Positions 16,072-24,772 of a stretch of 64,000 bases of DNA are shown here, piece by piece. Numbering within the stretch: position 1 is the stretch's first letter; every line of letters begins with the position of its first letter. Both the position numbers and the translations under genes were made by a program. The notes below the pieces were generated by a model, which saw nothing but the letters and a program-made list of their open reading frames with translations, made no database searches and was not told where the DNA came from. The DNA lies in NCBI GenBank assembly GCA_015060015.1, contig SUZG01000006.1:1-64000 (forward strand). Reading direction: 5' to 3'. The stretch is from Rikenellaceae bacterium. GTDB lineage: Bacteria; Bacteroidota; Bacteroidia; Bacteroidales; Rikenellaceae.

Positions 16072-17628
16072 TTATCGTTTGGGTTTCAGCACGATATACG
16101 GCACAATCATCTCCTCCATCGAGATACCGCCGTGCTGGAATGTGTTTCTGTAATAACGGATAAAGCGGTTGGCGTCGTTGTTATAGACCAAAAAGTCAGA
16201 GTTATAGGCAAATATATAACTTGACGAGAGGTTTGTGCGAGGTAACTGTATATCCTCGGGGCGTGTAACCTCATACACCTCGCGTGCGTTATACTGCAAG
16301 TTGCGTCCTGTCTTGTAACGCAGGTTTGCCGAGGTCTCCTTGTCACCCGTAACCTTTACAGGATTATCCACGCGTATTGTTCCGTGGTCGGAGGTGATGA
16401 TGACGGTATGACCCTGCTCCGAGAGCATCTTCAATATCTCGAATAGGTCGGAGTGCTCAAACCACGAACGCGTAAGCGAACGGAACGAAGCCTCATCCTC
16501 GGTAAGCTCTCTGATGATATCGGTCTCGGTACGGGCGTGCGATAATATATCAAGGAAATTATAGACGATAACCGAGAAGTCGGCATCATATACACGGCGT
16601 ATATTGTCAATGAGTTTGCGACCCGCCTCCGGACGCACCAGTTTATCAAATGTCCACTTATAACCCTTGCCGCACGATGCTATCTGACGACGCAGGAACT
16701 CCTCCTCATACTGATTTTTGCCGCCCTCCTCGTTGTCGTTCAGCCACTTGTCGGGCATCATCTTGTCGATAGCCAGCGGCATTAGACCGGCGAAGATAGC
16801 ATTGCGGGCATACTGCGTAGCCGTAGGCAGAATGGCACAATAGAAGTCATCGACATCGACATCGTAGAAGTTGTGCAGCAACGGATTTATGGCACGCCAC
16901 TGGTCGTAGCGGAAGTTATCGATGAGCAACAGCGTCACCTTCTCCGCCTTGTCGGCCTCTGGGAATATCCTCTTACGCATCAGCGTATGCGACATCACGG
17001 GAATCTCCTCATCCTCCACGCGGCGGTTAATCCAGTTATAATAGTTGCGACGAACAAACTTGCAGAACTCCTGATTGGCCTCACTCTTCTGATACGACAG
17101 CACCTCGCGGATGCTTACATCCGACGACTCCGACAACTCTATCTCCCAGTTCGTAAGCTTGCGATATATCGCACACCACGACTGAAACGACGATGCCATC
17201 TGACACATCGAGGCTATACGGCCGAACTCGGCACGATAGTCGGCTGTTGTCTGCTCGGTAACGAGCTGCTGCTGATGCACATTCTTCTTGATTGAGAGCA
17301 GCACCTGATTGGGGTTTACGGGCTTGATGATGTAGTCGGCAATCTTCGAGCCGATAGCCTTGTCCATAATATTCTCCTCCTCGGACTTCGTAACCATAAT
17401 TACGGGAGTCGTGGGACGCACATCCTTTATCAGCGGCAGCGTCTCCAAGCCCGTCATACCGGGCATCATCTCGTCCAGAATAATAAGGTCGTAGGCCGTA
17501 GCACGCACCATATCGATAGCGTCGTAGCCATTGTTGCATGTATCAACCTCATAGCCCTTGCCCTGCAAGAACAGGACGTGCGGCTTCAAGAGTTCGACCT
17601 CATCATCTACCCAAAGTATCTGTACCAT
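16072..17628 (-). CDS. porX: PorX-type response regulator with PglZ phosphatase domain
   Basis: 518 residues. The N-terminal receiver (about 1-120) has the acidic pair in WVDDE, phospho-acceptor Asp52 in ILDEMMPG and Lys102 in IIKPVNP. Helices lead to a large alkaline-phosphatase-superfamily PglZ domain with LLLIDNFRYDQW and VIITSDHGTIR, both metal-site motifs. PorX with the kinase PorY regulates type IX secretion genes in Porphyromonas and relatives, and PglZ-bearing PorX cleaves oligoribonucleotides in some species. No por/gld structural genes are in this window. It lies in the middle of a tight operon after the Nudix gene. Confidence 0.93.
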   Translation of the reverse strand: MVQILWVDDEVELLKPHVLFLQGKGYEVDTCNNGYDAIDMVRATAYDLIILDEMMPGMTGLETLPLIKDVRPTTPVIMVTKSEEENIMDKAIGSKIADYIIKPVNPNQVLLSIKKNVHQQQLVTEQTTADYRAEFGRIASMCQMASSFQSWCAIYRKLTNWEIELSESSDVSIREVLSYQKSEANQEFCKFVRRNYYNWINRRVEDEEIPVMSHTLMRKRIFPEADKAEKVTLLLIDNFRYDQWRAINPLLHNFYDVDVDDFYCAILPTATQYARNAIFAGLMPLAIDKMMPDKWLNDNEEGGKNQYEEEFLRRQIASCGKGYKWTFDKLVRPEAGRKLIDNIRRVYDADFSVIVYNFLDILSHARTETDIIRELTEDEASFRSLTRSWFEHSDLFEILKMLSEQGHTVIITSDHGTIRVDNPVKVTGDKETSANLRYKTGRNLQYNAREVYEVTRPEDIQLPRTNLSSSYIFAYNSDFLVYNNDANRFIRYYRNTFQHGGISMEEMIVPYIVLKPKR

Positions 17629-17640
17629 ATAATCAATTCT

Positions 17641-18339
17641 CTATCGTTTCGTAAAAAACGTCTTAAAGACCTCTTTAATTGTGGGGAACGAACGCTTTAT
17701 TGCACTCTCCACCTCGCAGATGGGAATATACTGCACATCAATAATACCCTCCTCACGCTGTGGCACGAGCTGACACCCCTCCTCGGCACGCATCGCATAC
17801 CACGAGGTATATTTCATCTCCCACTTACCATATATATTATAGCAATGCACCGTAGAGCATAGAAACCTCTCTACACTCGCAATTTTCACGCCCGTCTCCT
17901 CCTCGACCTCGCGTGCGGCACACTCCTCTACACTCTCACCCTCCTCGCGATGTCCCTTCGGAATGTCCCATCTCTCGTTACGGCGTATGAGCAGCACCTC
18001 GTCGGCACTGTTTCTCGCCACGCCACCGGCCGATTCAACCCATACGAACTGCTCGGCAACGGCGTCAAACGATTGCTGGATATTTTCACATCGGAGGGCT
18101 ATTTTGTTGTATGTTTCAAGAAAAGTAACTATCTTCGCTTTTGAAATGGGTGTGTCGGCACTATCCTCTACGATATGATAATCCTCCGGGATATTATCGC
18201 AGGCAAACAGGAGCTCCTTATCGGCAAAATATACCCTTATCTGACCATTGGCATCGGCCGTTGGCAATGGGTATCGACCCGACGACGGAGTGTTTTGGGC
18301 GGCACCACATTGATTGGGAAATACGTTCTGTTCGGTCAT
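17641..18339 (-). CDS. Nudix hydrolase
   Basis: 232 residues. The C-terminal Nudix domain (about 100-225) has a complete box, from GHREEGES to REVEEETG, the metal-binding helix that hydrolyses X-linked nucleoside diphosphates. The N-terminal 95 residues are not a known catalytic domain; they contain short strands (QIRVYFADKELLFAC) and a helical part. Substrate unknown. It starts the operon with porX (12 bases later) and tsaE; that porX is co-transcribed suggests a nucleotide-signal clean-up role, but this is inference only. Confidence 0.85.
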   Translation of the reverse strand: MTEQNVFPNQCGAAQNTPSSGRYPLPTADANGQIRVYFADKELLFACDNIPEDYHIVEDSADTPISKAKIVTFLETYNKIALRCENIQQSFDAVAEQFVWVESAGGVARNSADEVLLIRRNERWDIPKGHREEGESVEECAAREVEEETGVKIASVERFLCSTVHCYNIYGKWEMKYTSWYAMRAEEGCQLVPQREEGIIDVQYIPICEVESAIKRSFPTIKEVFKTFFTKR

Positions 18340-18368
18340 AATAGTCGTTCTGTTCGGGTTTCTCTTGG

Positions 18369-18376
18369 CAAAAATA
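18369..18376 (-). promoter_or_regulatory. -7 box (TATTTTTG) for nudix-porX-tsaE
   Basis: Minus-strand match to TAnnTTTG 30 bases before the Nudix start, in the 69-base divergent gap with the S9 peptidase gene. Confidence 0.5.
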
Positions 18377-18408
18377 CTAAAATTGAAGTTAAACCGCTAT
18401 AAAATCTT

Positions 18409-20532
18409 ATGAAAAAATTAACCTTTATTATGGCTATTGCAACAATGGCTCTCTCGGCTTGCTCTCCAAAAGAGGCTCCGACAACACTTTTGATAGACAA
18501 CAACCTCACCGCAGAGGAGGTTGCCGAAGGTCGCTTGACACCCTCGGTTATGTGGAAAATGGGACGCTTGGGTAGTGCCACCCTCTCGCCCGACGGAACA
18601 ACGGCTCTCTACACCATCACCCGCTACAACATGGCAGAGAATCGCGGCCTTACACAAATCTATGTTCGCGACATCGCCTCTGGTGAGGAGAAGGAGCTGA
18701 CCGACAACACATCGAACAATATTGACCCCAAGTGGTCAGCTGATGGCAGTAAAATCTACTTTATGTCAAATCGCAGCGGCTCAATGCAGCTCTGGGAGAT
18801 GAACGCTGCGGGCGGAGCCGTAAAGCAGCTGACAGATGTTGCCGACGGTATTGAGGCTTATGGAGTTGCAGCGGCCGACGACAAGCTCTTCTACGTCAAG
18901 ACCGTGCATATTGCCGACATCAAATCTTCTGACCGCCACAAGGATATGGATAAGTCAAAGGCTCGCATCTACGACGATTTGATGGCTCGTCACTGGGACT
19001 ATTGGGATGAGGGCGACTACCGCCACATCTTCGTCTCTTCACTCACTGACGGCATTGTAAAGGAGGGTATCGACATTTTGGGACAGGAGGCTGCATGGGA
19101 TGCTCCGCTGGCACCATACTTCGATGCCGGTGAAATTGCGTGGAGCAACAACGGCGAGATGCTGGCATACACCTGCAAGCCCCTGACAGGAGCCGCCTAT
19201 GCTGTATCTACCGACTCCGACATCTTCATCTACAACTATAAGTTCGGCTCGACAATCAACATCAACAAGCCGACACCCGTAGCCGCAGACACGGGCGACT
19301 TCCCCGGTTATGACCGCTATCCCGTATGGTCACCCGACGACAGCAAGGTGGCATTCTGCTCAATGGCCACACCCGGCTATGAGTCTGACAAGGATCGCCT
19401 CTGGGTTTATGATATCGAGAAGGGCGAGATGAAGTATCTCACTCCGAAGTTTGACCACAGTGCACAGAATGTCATCTGGAAGGACAACGGCACAATCTAC
19501 TTCCTGTCGGCTATTCACGGCACACAGCAGGTATGCCGCGTGGGCGTTGAGGATGCTGCTGTTGAGGTCATCACATCGGGCGACCACGACATCGCCACTA
19601 TCTCTATCGCCGGCGAGAAGTGCCTCTCTACGCTTATGACAATCAGTCGCGACAAGGAGCTCTACGATGTAAATCTTGCTGACGGTAAGCTTACACAGCT
19701 CTCGAACATCAACTCTCACGTCTATGACAATGTGAAGATGGGCGAGGTGCAGAAGCGTATGGTACGCACCACCGACGGCAAGGAGATGCTCACATGGGTT
19801 ATCCTTCCGCCCGACTTTGACGCTACAAAGAAATACCCCACACTGCTCTATTGCGAGGGCGGCCCACAGAGTACCGTATCGCAGGGCTGGAGCTACCGCT
19901 GGAACTTCCAGCTTATGGCTGCACAGGGCTATGTTGTCGTAGCACCCAACCGCCGAGGCTGCCCATCGTTCGGCTCGGAGTGGCGTGAGCAGATTTCAGG
20001 CGACTATGCGGGTCAGAACATCAAGGATTACCTTGCCGCTATCGACGAGGTTGCCAAGGAGCCGTGGTGCGACACCGAGCATCTGGGTTGCGTGGGAGCA
20101 TCGTACGGAGGCTACTCGGTATATTTCCTTGCCGGCAACCACGATGGCCGCTTCAAGGCATTCATCTCGCACTGCGGAATCTTCAACTTTGAGTCGATGT
20201 ATGGCGAGACCGAGGAGCTCTTCTTCATCAACCATGACTACGGCGGCAACTACTGGGATAAGTCTAACAGCGTGGCACAGCGTTCTTATGCCAACTCGCC
20301 TCACAAGTTCGTCGATAAGTGGGACACACCTATTCTTATTATTACGGGCGAGTACGACTTCCGTATCCCCTTCACACAGTCATTGCAGGCCTTTACGGCT
20401 GCTCGCTTAAAGGGTGTCGATGCCCGTCTGGTTGAGTTTGAGAACGAGGCTCATCAGGTCTTCAAGCCACAAAACTCAATGGTCTGGAACCGCGAGTTCT
20501 TCGGCTGGCTGGATAAATATCTGAAAGAGTAA
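18409..20532 (+). CDS. S9-family prolyl oligopeptidase / dipeptidyl peptidase-like lipoprotein
   Basis: 707 residues. The signal sequence ends LSAC (Cys18), so a lipoprotein, probably periplasmic or outer-membrane. A seven-bladed WD40-like (PD40) propeller (about 50-430) precedes an alpha/beta-hydrolase domain with the nucleophile in GASYGGYS (Ser565), Asp650 in GEYDFRIPF and His682 in EAHQVF: a full S9 triad. Such enzymes trim peptides, often removing N-terminal dipeptides. It is monocistronic, divergent from the Nudix gene, and closed by a GC-rich terminator. Confidence 0.93.
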   Translation: MKKLTFIMAIATMALSACSPKEAPTTLLIDNNLTAEEVAEGRLTPSVMWKMGRLGSATLSPDGTTALYTITRYNMAENRGLTQIYVRDIASGEEKELTDNTSNNIDPKWSADGSKIYFMSNRSGSMQLWEMNAAGGAVKQLTDVADGIEAYGVAAADDKLFYVKTVHIADIKSSDRHKDMDKSKARIYDDLMARHWDYWDEGDYRHIFVSSLTDGIVKEGIDILGQEAAWDAPLAPYFDAGEIAWSNNGEMLAYTCKPLTGAAYAVSTDSDIFIYNYKFGSTININKPTPVAADTGDFPGYDRYPVWSPDDSKVAFCSMATPGYESDKDRLWVYDIEKGEMKYLTPKFDHSAQNVIWKDNGTIYFLSAIHGTQQVCRVGVEDAAVEVITSGDHDIATISIAGEKCLSTLMTISRDKELYDVNLADGKLTQLSNINSHVYDNVKMGEVQKRMVRTTDGKEMLTWVILPPDFDATKKYPTLLYCEGGPQSTVSQGWSYRWNFQLMAAQGYVVVAPNRRGCPSFGSEWREQISGDYAGQNIKDYLAAIDEVAKEPWCDTEHLGCVGASYGGYSVYFLAGNHDGRFKAFISHCGIFNFESMYGETEELFFINHDYGGNYWDKSNSVAQRSYANSPHKFVDKWDTPILIITGEYDFRIPFTQSLQAFTAARLKGVDARLVEFENEAHQVFKPQNSMVWNREFFGWLDKYLKE

Positions 20533-20560
20533 TATTTAGAGATTTTTCTCAACAGAGAGA

Positions 20561-20588
20561 GGCTGCCCGCTTTTTGGGCAGCTTTTTC
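20561..20588 (+). terminator. Terminator of S9 peptidase gene
   Basis: GGCTGCCCGC / GGGCAGC stem with T-runs, 29 bases after the stop. Confidence 0.85.
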
Positions 20589-20684
20589 TGTTTATACAGA
20601 TTTCGTTCGTTGATAAAAACAGCCATTTCGTTGATGAAAACCCCTCGTTTATTGATTTTATTTTTACAAAAATTACCATTTTTA

Positions 20685-20692
20685 TACTTTTG
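20685..20692 (+). promoter_or_regulatory. -7 box (TACTTTTG) for the DUF4493 surface operon
   Basis: TACTTTTG fits TAnnTTTG, about 58 bases before the fimbrillin-like gene at 20751. No further promoter is obvious until 30144, which supports one operon. Confidence 0.5.
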
Positions 20693-20750
20693 TGGCATTA
20701 TTGCGTAGTGTGCCTTGCACATTACAACCCAATGTAGAAGAATTACTTAT

Positions 20751-22499
20751 ATGCAGTTTAAGAGATATCTTATATTAACGCTGTCGCTGCTCGTTCTTGC
20801 GTGTGGCAAGGAGTCTTTCGACACTCCCGCCGCAAGCGGGCCTGTCACCGTAGGCTTCGTGGTGGGTGGAGCCGATACCCGCACCACCATTAACGACGAC
20901 GGCATCAGCTCTTCGTGGGAGAAGGGCGACCGCATAGCCTTGTGGGCCACATCGCAGAATGGCACTGCGACACTCTCGGCTCAACAGTTTGGCCTCTACT
21001 ACCGCGACGGCTCGCTTGCTATGTTCACTGCGACACTCCCTTCGGCAATGGCAGAAGGCACTTACAACTATTGGGCAACCTACCCTGCTCCCAAGTCGGT
21101 AAATGGTACGAAGGCGACATTCAACCTGCCCAACACGCAGGATGGCACGATGTCGGGAGGTGCGGCTATTATGGTGGCACAGCCTGCACAGGGCCCACAG
21201 TTGAGCAAGGTAACCGACATTCCGGCGTACTTTGAGATTTACGACGGACACCTCTCGCTACAAATGAAGCACGCCACTCACGCCCTGCGTTTCTTTGCTC
21301 CGAGCAACAAGTGGGGCTTCAACGACGGCGAGAAGATTGAACGCATACAATTCACTATGCCACAAGGCATTGCCGGTGATTTGACACTTGATTACACCGA
21401 CCTTGATGCCGCCAGAACAACAGCAAACACATCAAACTCAATATCTCTCAACCTGACCAAACCCATCGGAGCATCAGCCTCTGCATCGGCTTTGGAGCAC
21501 GCTTGTGCAGCAATACTCCCCACAGCGGCATTTGCTGCGGGCGATGCTATTTCGATGAAGATATATTCGAAGAGGCAGATGGTCGAGCAGGCTATCTCAT
21601 TGGAGGGTCGCGATGCTATGCAGGCAGGACATATCACACCCATAGCATTGGATTGTTCATCGCCCGTTGAACGACCAAAAATTGCATTCCGCATCACAAC
21701 GAACAATCTGGGAGAGCAGCCATACCGAATCACCCTCACTTCGGCTGACACCAACACCAAGTGGCTGATTACCGATGACCATATCTACGAGTATTATACA
21801 GGCTCTACAACCTCGACAATCGCCAACGGCAGTGGTTTTGACATTCACTATGACGAGGAGACACTTGCCTCAATATCAGGCAAGAGTGTAACGGTAACCT
21901 ACGAATCGGAGAGTGCTATCATAACAAATGCTATCACAATGCCGACGATGACCGTAGGTAATAGTTACACTGTCAATCTGACCGTTCCATACCTGATGTA
22001 TCAGGATTTCAGCAATATTGCAAACTATAATGACGAGGCTACAACTGGCTCAAAGTCGTTGGACGACTCTGGTCTTCCCGGATGGACTGCATCACGAACA
22101 AGAAGTAGTGCCGGCAGTCATATAAGATTACGACCATTCTATGGTGTCATTGGTCGATATCAAGGTCGAATGGATAGCGAATTTTTCGGTTCAAGATTGA
22201 AGAAGAGTGTGACCGTAAAGGTTACAATCAATGCCGGAGCAGAGAAGATTGCAACTCCTTTACAAGTGGGTAAAACCACCACAGCAGGAGCTATTGAGGC
22301 CAGAATAGATATTGAAAGCGTAAGCACCACATTAAATCTGGCCAAGGGAACAAACTCCTCTATGCCATCATTTACCTATACCGTAACGGGTGTTACGGCT
22401 AACCACCGATTAAGCTGGAGGACAAATATTACCTCCGGTTTGTGGGGTACATACTCCGATACACCTATCGACAACATCAAGGTTTCGATTGCGAAATAA
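20751..22499 (+). CDS. Fimbrillin-like (Mfa-like) lipoprotein
   Basis: 582 residues from MQFKRYLILTL. Lipobox LVLAC (Cys near 18). Residues about 30-300 follow the fimbrillin/Mfa-like pattern: an early VGFVVGGADTRTTI, SSWEKGDRIALWA, a GLYYRDGSLAMFTA strand and LSLQMKHATHALRFFA, as in Bacteroidales fimbria subunits and related lipoproteins. The C-terminal half is a separate beta-rich region with a QDFSN... GWTASRT stretch and a glycine/serine-rich end. It could be an adhesive pilus subunit or a single surface lipoprotein; no obvious Arg-specific maturation site was identified. It is the first gene of a one-strand locus extending to 29980. Confidence 0.7.
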   Translation: MQFKRYLILTLSLLVLACGKESFDTPAASGPVTVGFVVGGADTRTTINDDGISSSWEKGDRIALWATSQNGTATLSAQQFGLYYRDGSLAMFTATLPSAMAEGTYNYWATYPAPKSVNGTKATFNLPNTQDGTMSGGAAIMVAQPAQGPQLSKVTDIPAYFEIYDGHLSLQMKHATHALRFFAPSNKWGFNDGEKIERIQFTMPQGIAGDLTLDYTDLDAARTTANTSNSISLNLTKPIGASASASALEHACAAILPTAAFAAGDAISMKIYSKRQMVEQAISLEGRDAMQAGHITPIALDCSSPVERPKIAFRITTNNLGEQPYRITLTSADTNTKWLITDDHIYEYYTGSTTSTIANGSGFDIHYDEETLASISGKSVTVTYESESAIITNAITMPTMTVGNSYTVNLTVPYLMYQDFSNIANYNDEATTGSKSLDDSGLPGWTASRTRSSAGSHIRLRPFYGVIGRYQGRMDSEFFGSRLKKSVTVKVTINAGAEKIATPLQVGKTTTAGAIEARIDIESVSTTLNLAKGTNSSMPSFTYTVTGVTANHRLSWRTNITSGLWGTYSDTPIDNIKVSIAK

Positions 22500-22563
22500 T
22501 AACGAAACAACAACATAAAATAAGCAGAAACAAAAACAAAAAAACAAATTAAATTTATAGGTT

Positions 22564-23346
22564 ATGAAACTTAAAAATCTGACTTTGTACGCATTGGCTC
22601 TTATGGGGCTTATGGCGTGCAGCGAAGGCAAAGAGCCTATCGAAAACGGCACAGAGTTGGGTTATCTCACATTCTCGCTGAATCAGACAGACGATGTGGA
22701 TAACATCACTACTCGTGCAGACAAAATCTCTATCAGCAATGCTGCCGGCACAGGCTACACAGCACCCGCAGATGGTGATTTCACAATCACCATTACCAAC
22801 GATGATGATTACTCTTGGACAGGTACAGTTGCCGAGTGGGACTCTACAACAGCTCTCAAAGCGGGTAACTACACCGTAAATGCGACTTACAACAATGGTG
22901 GCGTAGGTTTCAACTCACCCGTATTCAAGGGTAGCACCACTTTCGCAGTTACAGGCGGCCAGACAACACCTGTTACCGTTCCCGTAGCTTTGCAGAACGC
23001 TATTGTTCGCTTGCAGTACAACGATATGTTCAAGAACTACTACTCTTTCGAGAAGTTCACCGTAACATCTATCGGTACAGCAGTTGAGTTTATCCCCACC
23101 GAGACCCGTGGTGCTTTTGTTGAGGCCACTACTTTCACTATCGAGGGTACTCTCACATCACAGGCACAGTCTAAAGACGGCTCTTCAGTAACTCGCACTT
23201 TCAGCAAGAGCTACACTGCCAAGAAGACTCAGTGCTATACAATCTCATTCACCGCTTCAAACATTGGTGGCAACACTATCAAGGTTCAGTTCGGAGATGA
23301 TCCTGCCGACACTATCGACTTCGGTGATATCGAACTTAACGACTAA
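22564..23346 (+). CDS. DUF4493 domain lipoprotein (short)
   Basis: 260 residues. Signal sequence ends LMAC. The remainder follows DUF4493: GYLTFSLN, a TTRAD stretch, an ITITNDDDYSW strand, KAGNYTVNATY, SPVFKGSTTFAVTGGQTTPV and NAIVRLQYNDMFKNY. DUF4493 proteins are Bacteroidales surface lipoproteins of unknown role, usually encoded in runs. It is the first of three here and has only the DUF4493 domain. It starts 64 bases after the fimbrillin-like gene and is followed 32 bases later by the next copy. Confidence 0.75.
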   Translation: MKLKNLTLYALALMGLMACSEGKEPIENGTELGYLTFSLNQTDDVDNITTRADKISISNAAGTGYTAPADGDFTITITNDDDYSWTGTVAEWDSTTALKAGNYTVNATYNNGGVGFNSPVFKGSTTFAVTGGQTTPVTVPVALQNAIVRLQYNDMFKNYYSFEKFTVTSIGTAVEFIPTETRGAFVEATTFTIEGTLTSQAQSKDGSSVTRTFSKSYTAKKTQCYTISFTASNIGGNTIKVQFGDDPADTIDFGDIELND

Positions 23347-23378
23347 TCGGAAACGAAAAAAAATAAAAACGATATAAT

Positions 23379-24770
23379 ATGAAACGATTTTTAGCAATTG
23401 CACTCCTCGCATCGGCATTGATGGTATCTTGTGCCGACGACTTTAAGTACAAAAGCGAGGAAAAGGTATTCGGTACACTTTCGTTTGCCGATTTGCAGAT
23501 TTCAGTAGATCAGGACGAGGTTGTCGTTCGTTCGGAGGAGCCCGCGACCGAGACCTACTACATCTACGTATATGACAGCGAGGGTACTCTCTACAACGGT
23601 CAGCCCTACATCTATGACGATGGTGCTATCGTTGGCTCTGCCGATGGTATTTTGTTGCCCGAAGGCGTATATTCAATCGATGTTCGTTCACAGAAGGATG
23701 TTGCCGCTGCCAAATTTGAGAACGCTATCTACGGCACAACAAAGGAGAACATCACTATCACTGCCGGCCAGACTACCGCGATTGGCAAGGTTGTTTGTAC
23801 TTTGATTCAGTGTAAGGTTACCGTTGATTACAACGACGACTTTCTCGCAATGGTTGCAGGCAACTGCAATGTAACGGTTACCGTTGGTGAGTCATTGAAC
23901 TATGCACTCAACTACGACGCTACAAACAAGGTTGTAAAGAACTACGAGAAGAAGGCGGGTTATTTTGCTATCAACAACGGTGTGAATACCTCTATGGAGG
24001 TTAAGTTCGCAGGTGTTATCGTCGATAAGAACGGTAATGCCAGCGAGGCTACAATGACAAAGGCATTCGAGAATATCGCTGCTCGTCAGTGGCGTCAGAT
24101 TAAGTTCATCAAGAAGATTGACGCCGAGGGTAACGCTACTTTCGACATCGTTATCGATGACTATGTAGAGGATAATCCGTTGGGTGAGGATGTTACAGGC
24201 TCGGAGGAGGCTATCGGCTCTGACCCCAATGCTCCCAAGGGTGATGGTAACATCAAGTTGCTCAGCACAGCAGGTCTTAACGAGAACACATCTCCCACAA
24301 AGGATGCGTGGAACGCTGCATTTACCGATGAGCCTACAGATGTTGAGACCTATGAGGTAATCGTTCTTGACGACAATCTCACTTCTGGCACAGATGCCGA
24401 GGGCAATCCTACACAGCTGTTGCAGTTTGAGGCCTCTGTACCTAACAAGATTAAGGATTTCTATATCGTAATCGATTCGGATATGATTGGCCCGCTGTTG
24501 CCTGCGTTGATTGGCGACGCCGAGTATATCGACCTGGTACACGACACAACAGCCGTTAAGGCTATTGCCGAGGTGGTACCATTCCCCTACCACGACCCCG
24601 ATAATGGTGTTATTATCGCCGGTGCTACATCTGTTGCTTTCAACCTCGACAAGGCTGTCGGCATTTTGAGAGCTATGGGTAACGCACAGCACACCTTCAA
24701 GATGACTGTGAAGGATGAGGCTGGTTACACAAAGAATATTGACCTTGTATTAAATGTAGTTGCTAAATAA
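23379..24770 (+). CDS. DUF4493 domain lipoprotein with C-terminal beta domain
   Basis: 463 residues. Lipobox ending LMVSC. Residues about 30-260 are DUF4493 (GTLSFADLQISVDQ, YYIYVYDSEGTLYNG, LPEGVYSIDV, TAGQTTAIGKVVC, KVTVDYNDDF). After a VEDNPLGED linker there is a different, unassigned region of about 185 residues with several hydrophobic beta strands and a DFYIVIDSDMIGPLLPALIG stretch. The second domain is not recognised. Only 2 bases separate it from the next gene, indicating coupled translation. Confidence 0.7.
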   Translation: MKRFLAIALLASALMVSCADDFKYKSEEKVFGTLSFADLQISVDQDEVVVRSEEPATETYYIYVYDSEGTLYNGQPYIYDDGAIVGSADGILLPEGVYSIDVRSQKDVAAAKFENAIYGTTKENITITAGQTTAIGKVVCTLIQCKVTVDYNDDFLAMVAGNCNVTVTVGESLNYALNYDATNKVVKNYEKKAGYFAINNGVNTSMEVKFAGVIVDKNGNASEATMTKAFENIAARQWRQIKFIKKIDAEGNATFDIVIDDYVEDNPLGEDVTGSEEAIGSDPNAPKGDGNIKLLSTAGLNENTSPTKDAWNAAFTDEPTDVETYEVIVLDDNLTSGTDAEGNPTQLLQFEASVPNKIKDFYIVIDSDMIGPLLPALIGDAEYIDLVHDTTAVKAIAEVVPFPYHDPDNGVIIAGATSVAFNLDKAVGILRAMGNAQHTFKMTVKDEAGYTKNIDLVLNVVAK

Positions 24771-24772
24771 CG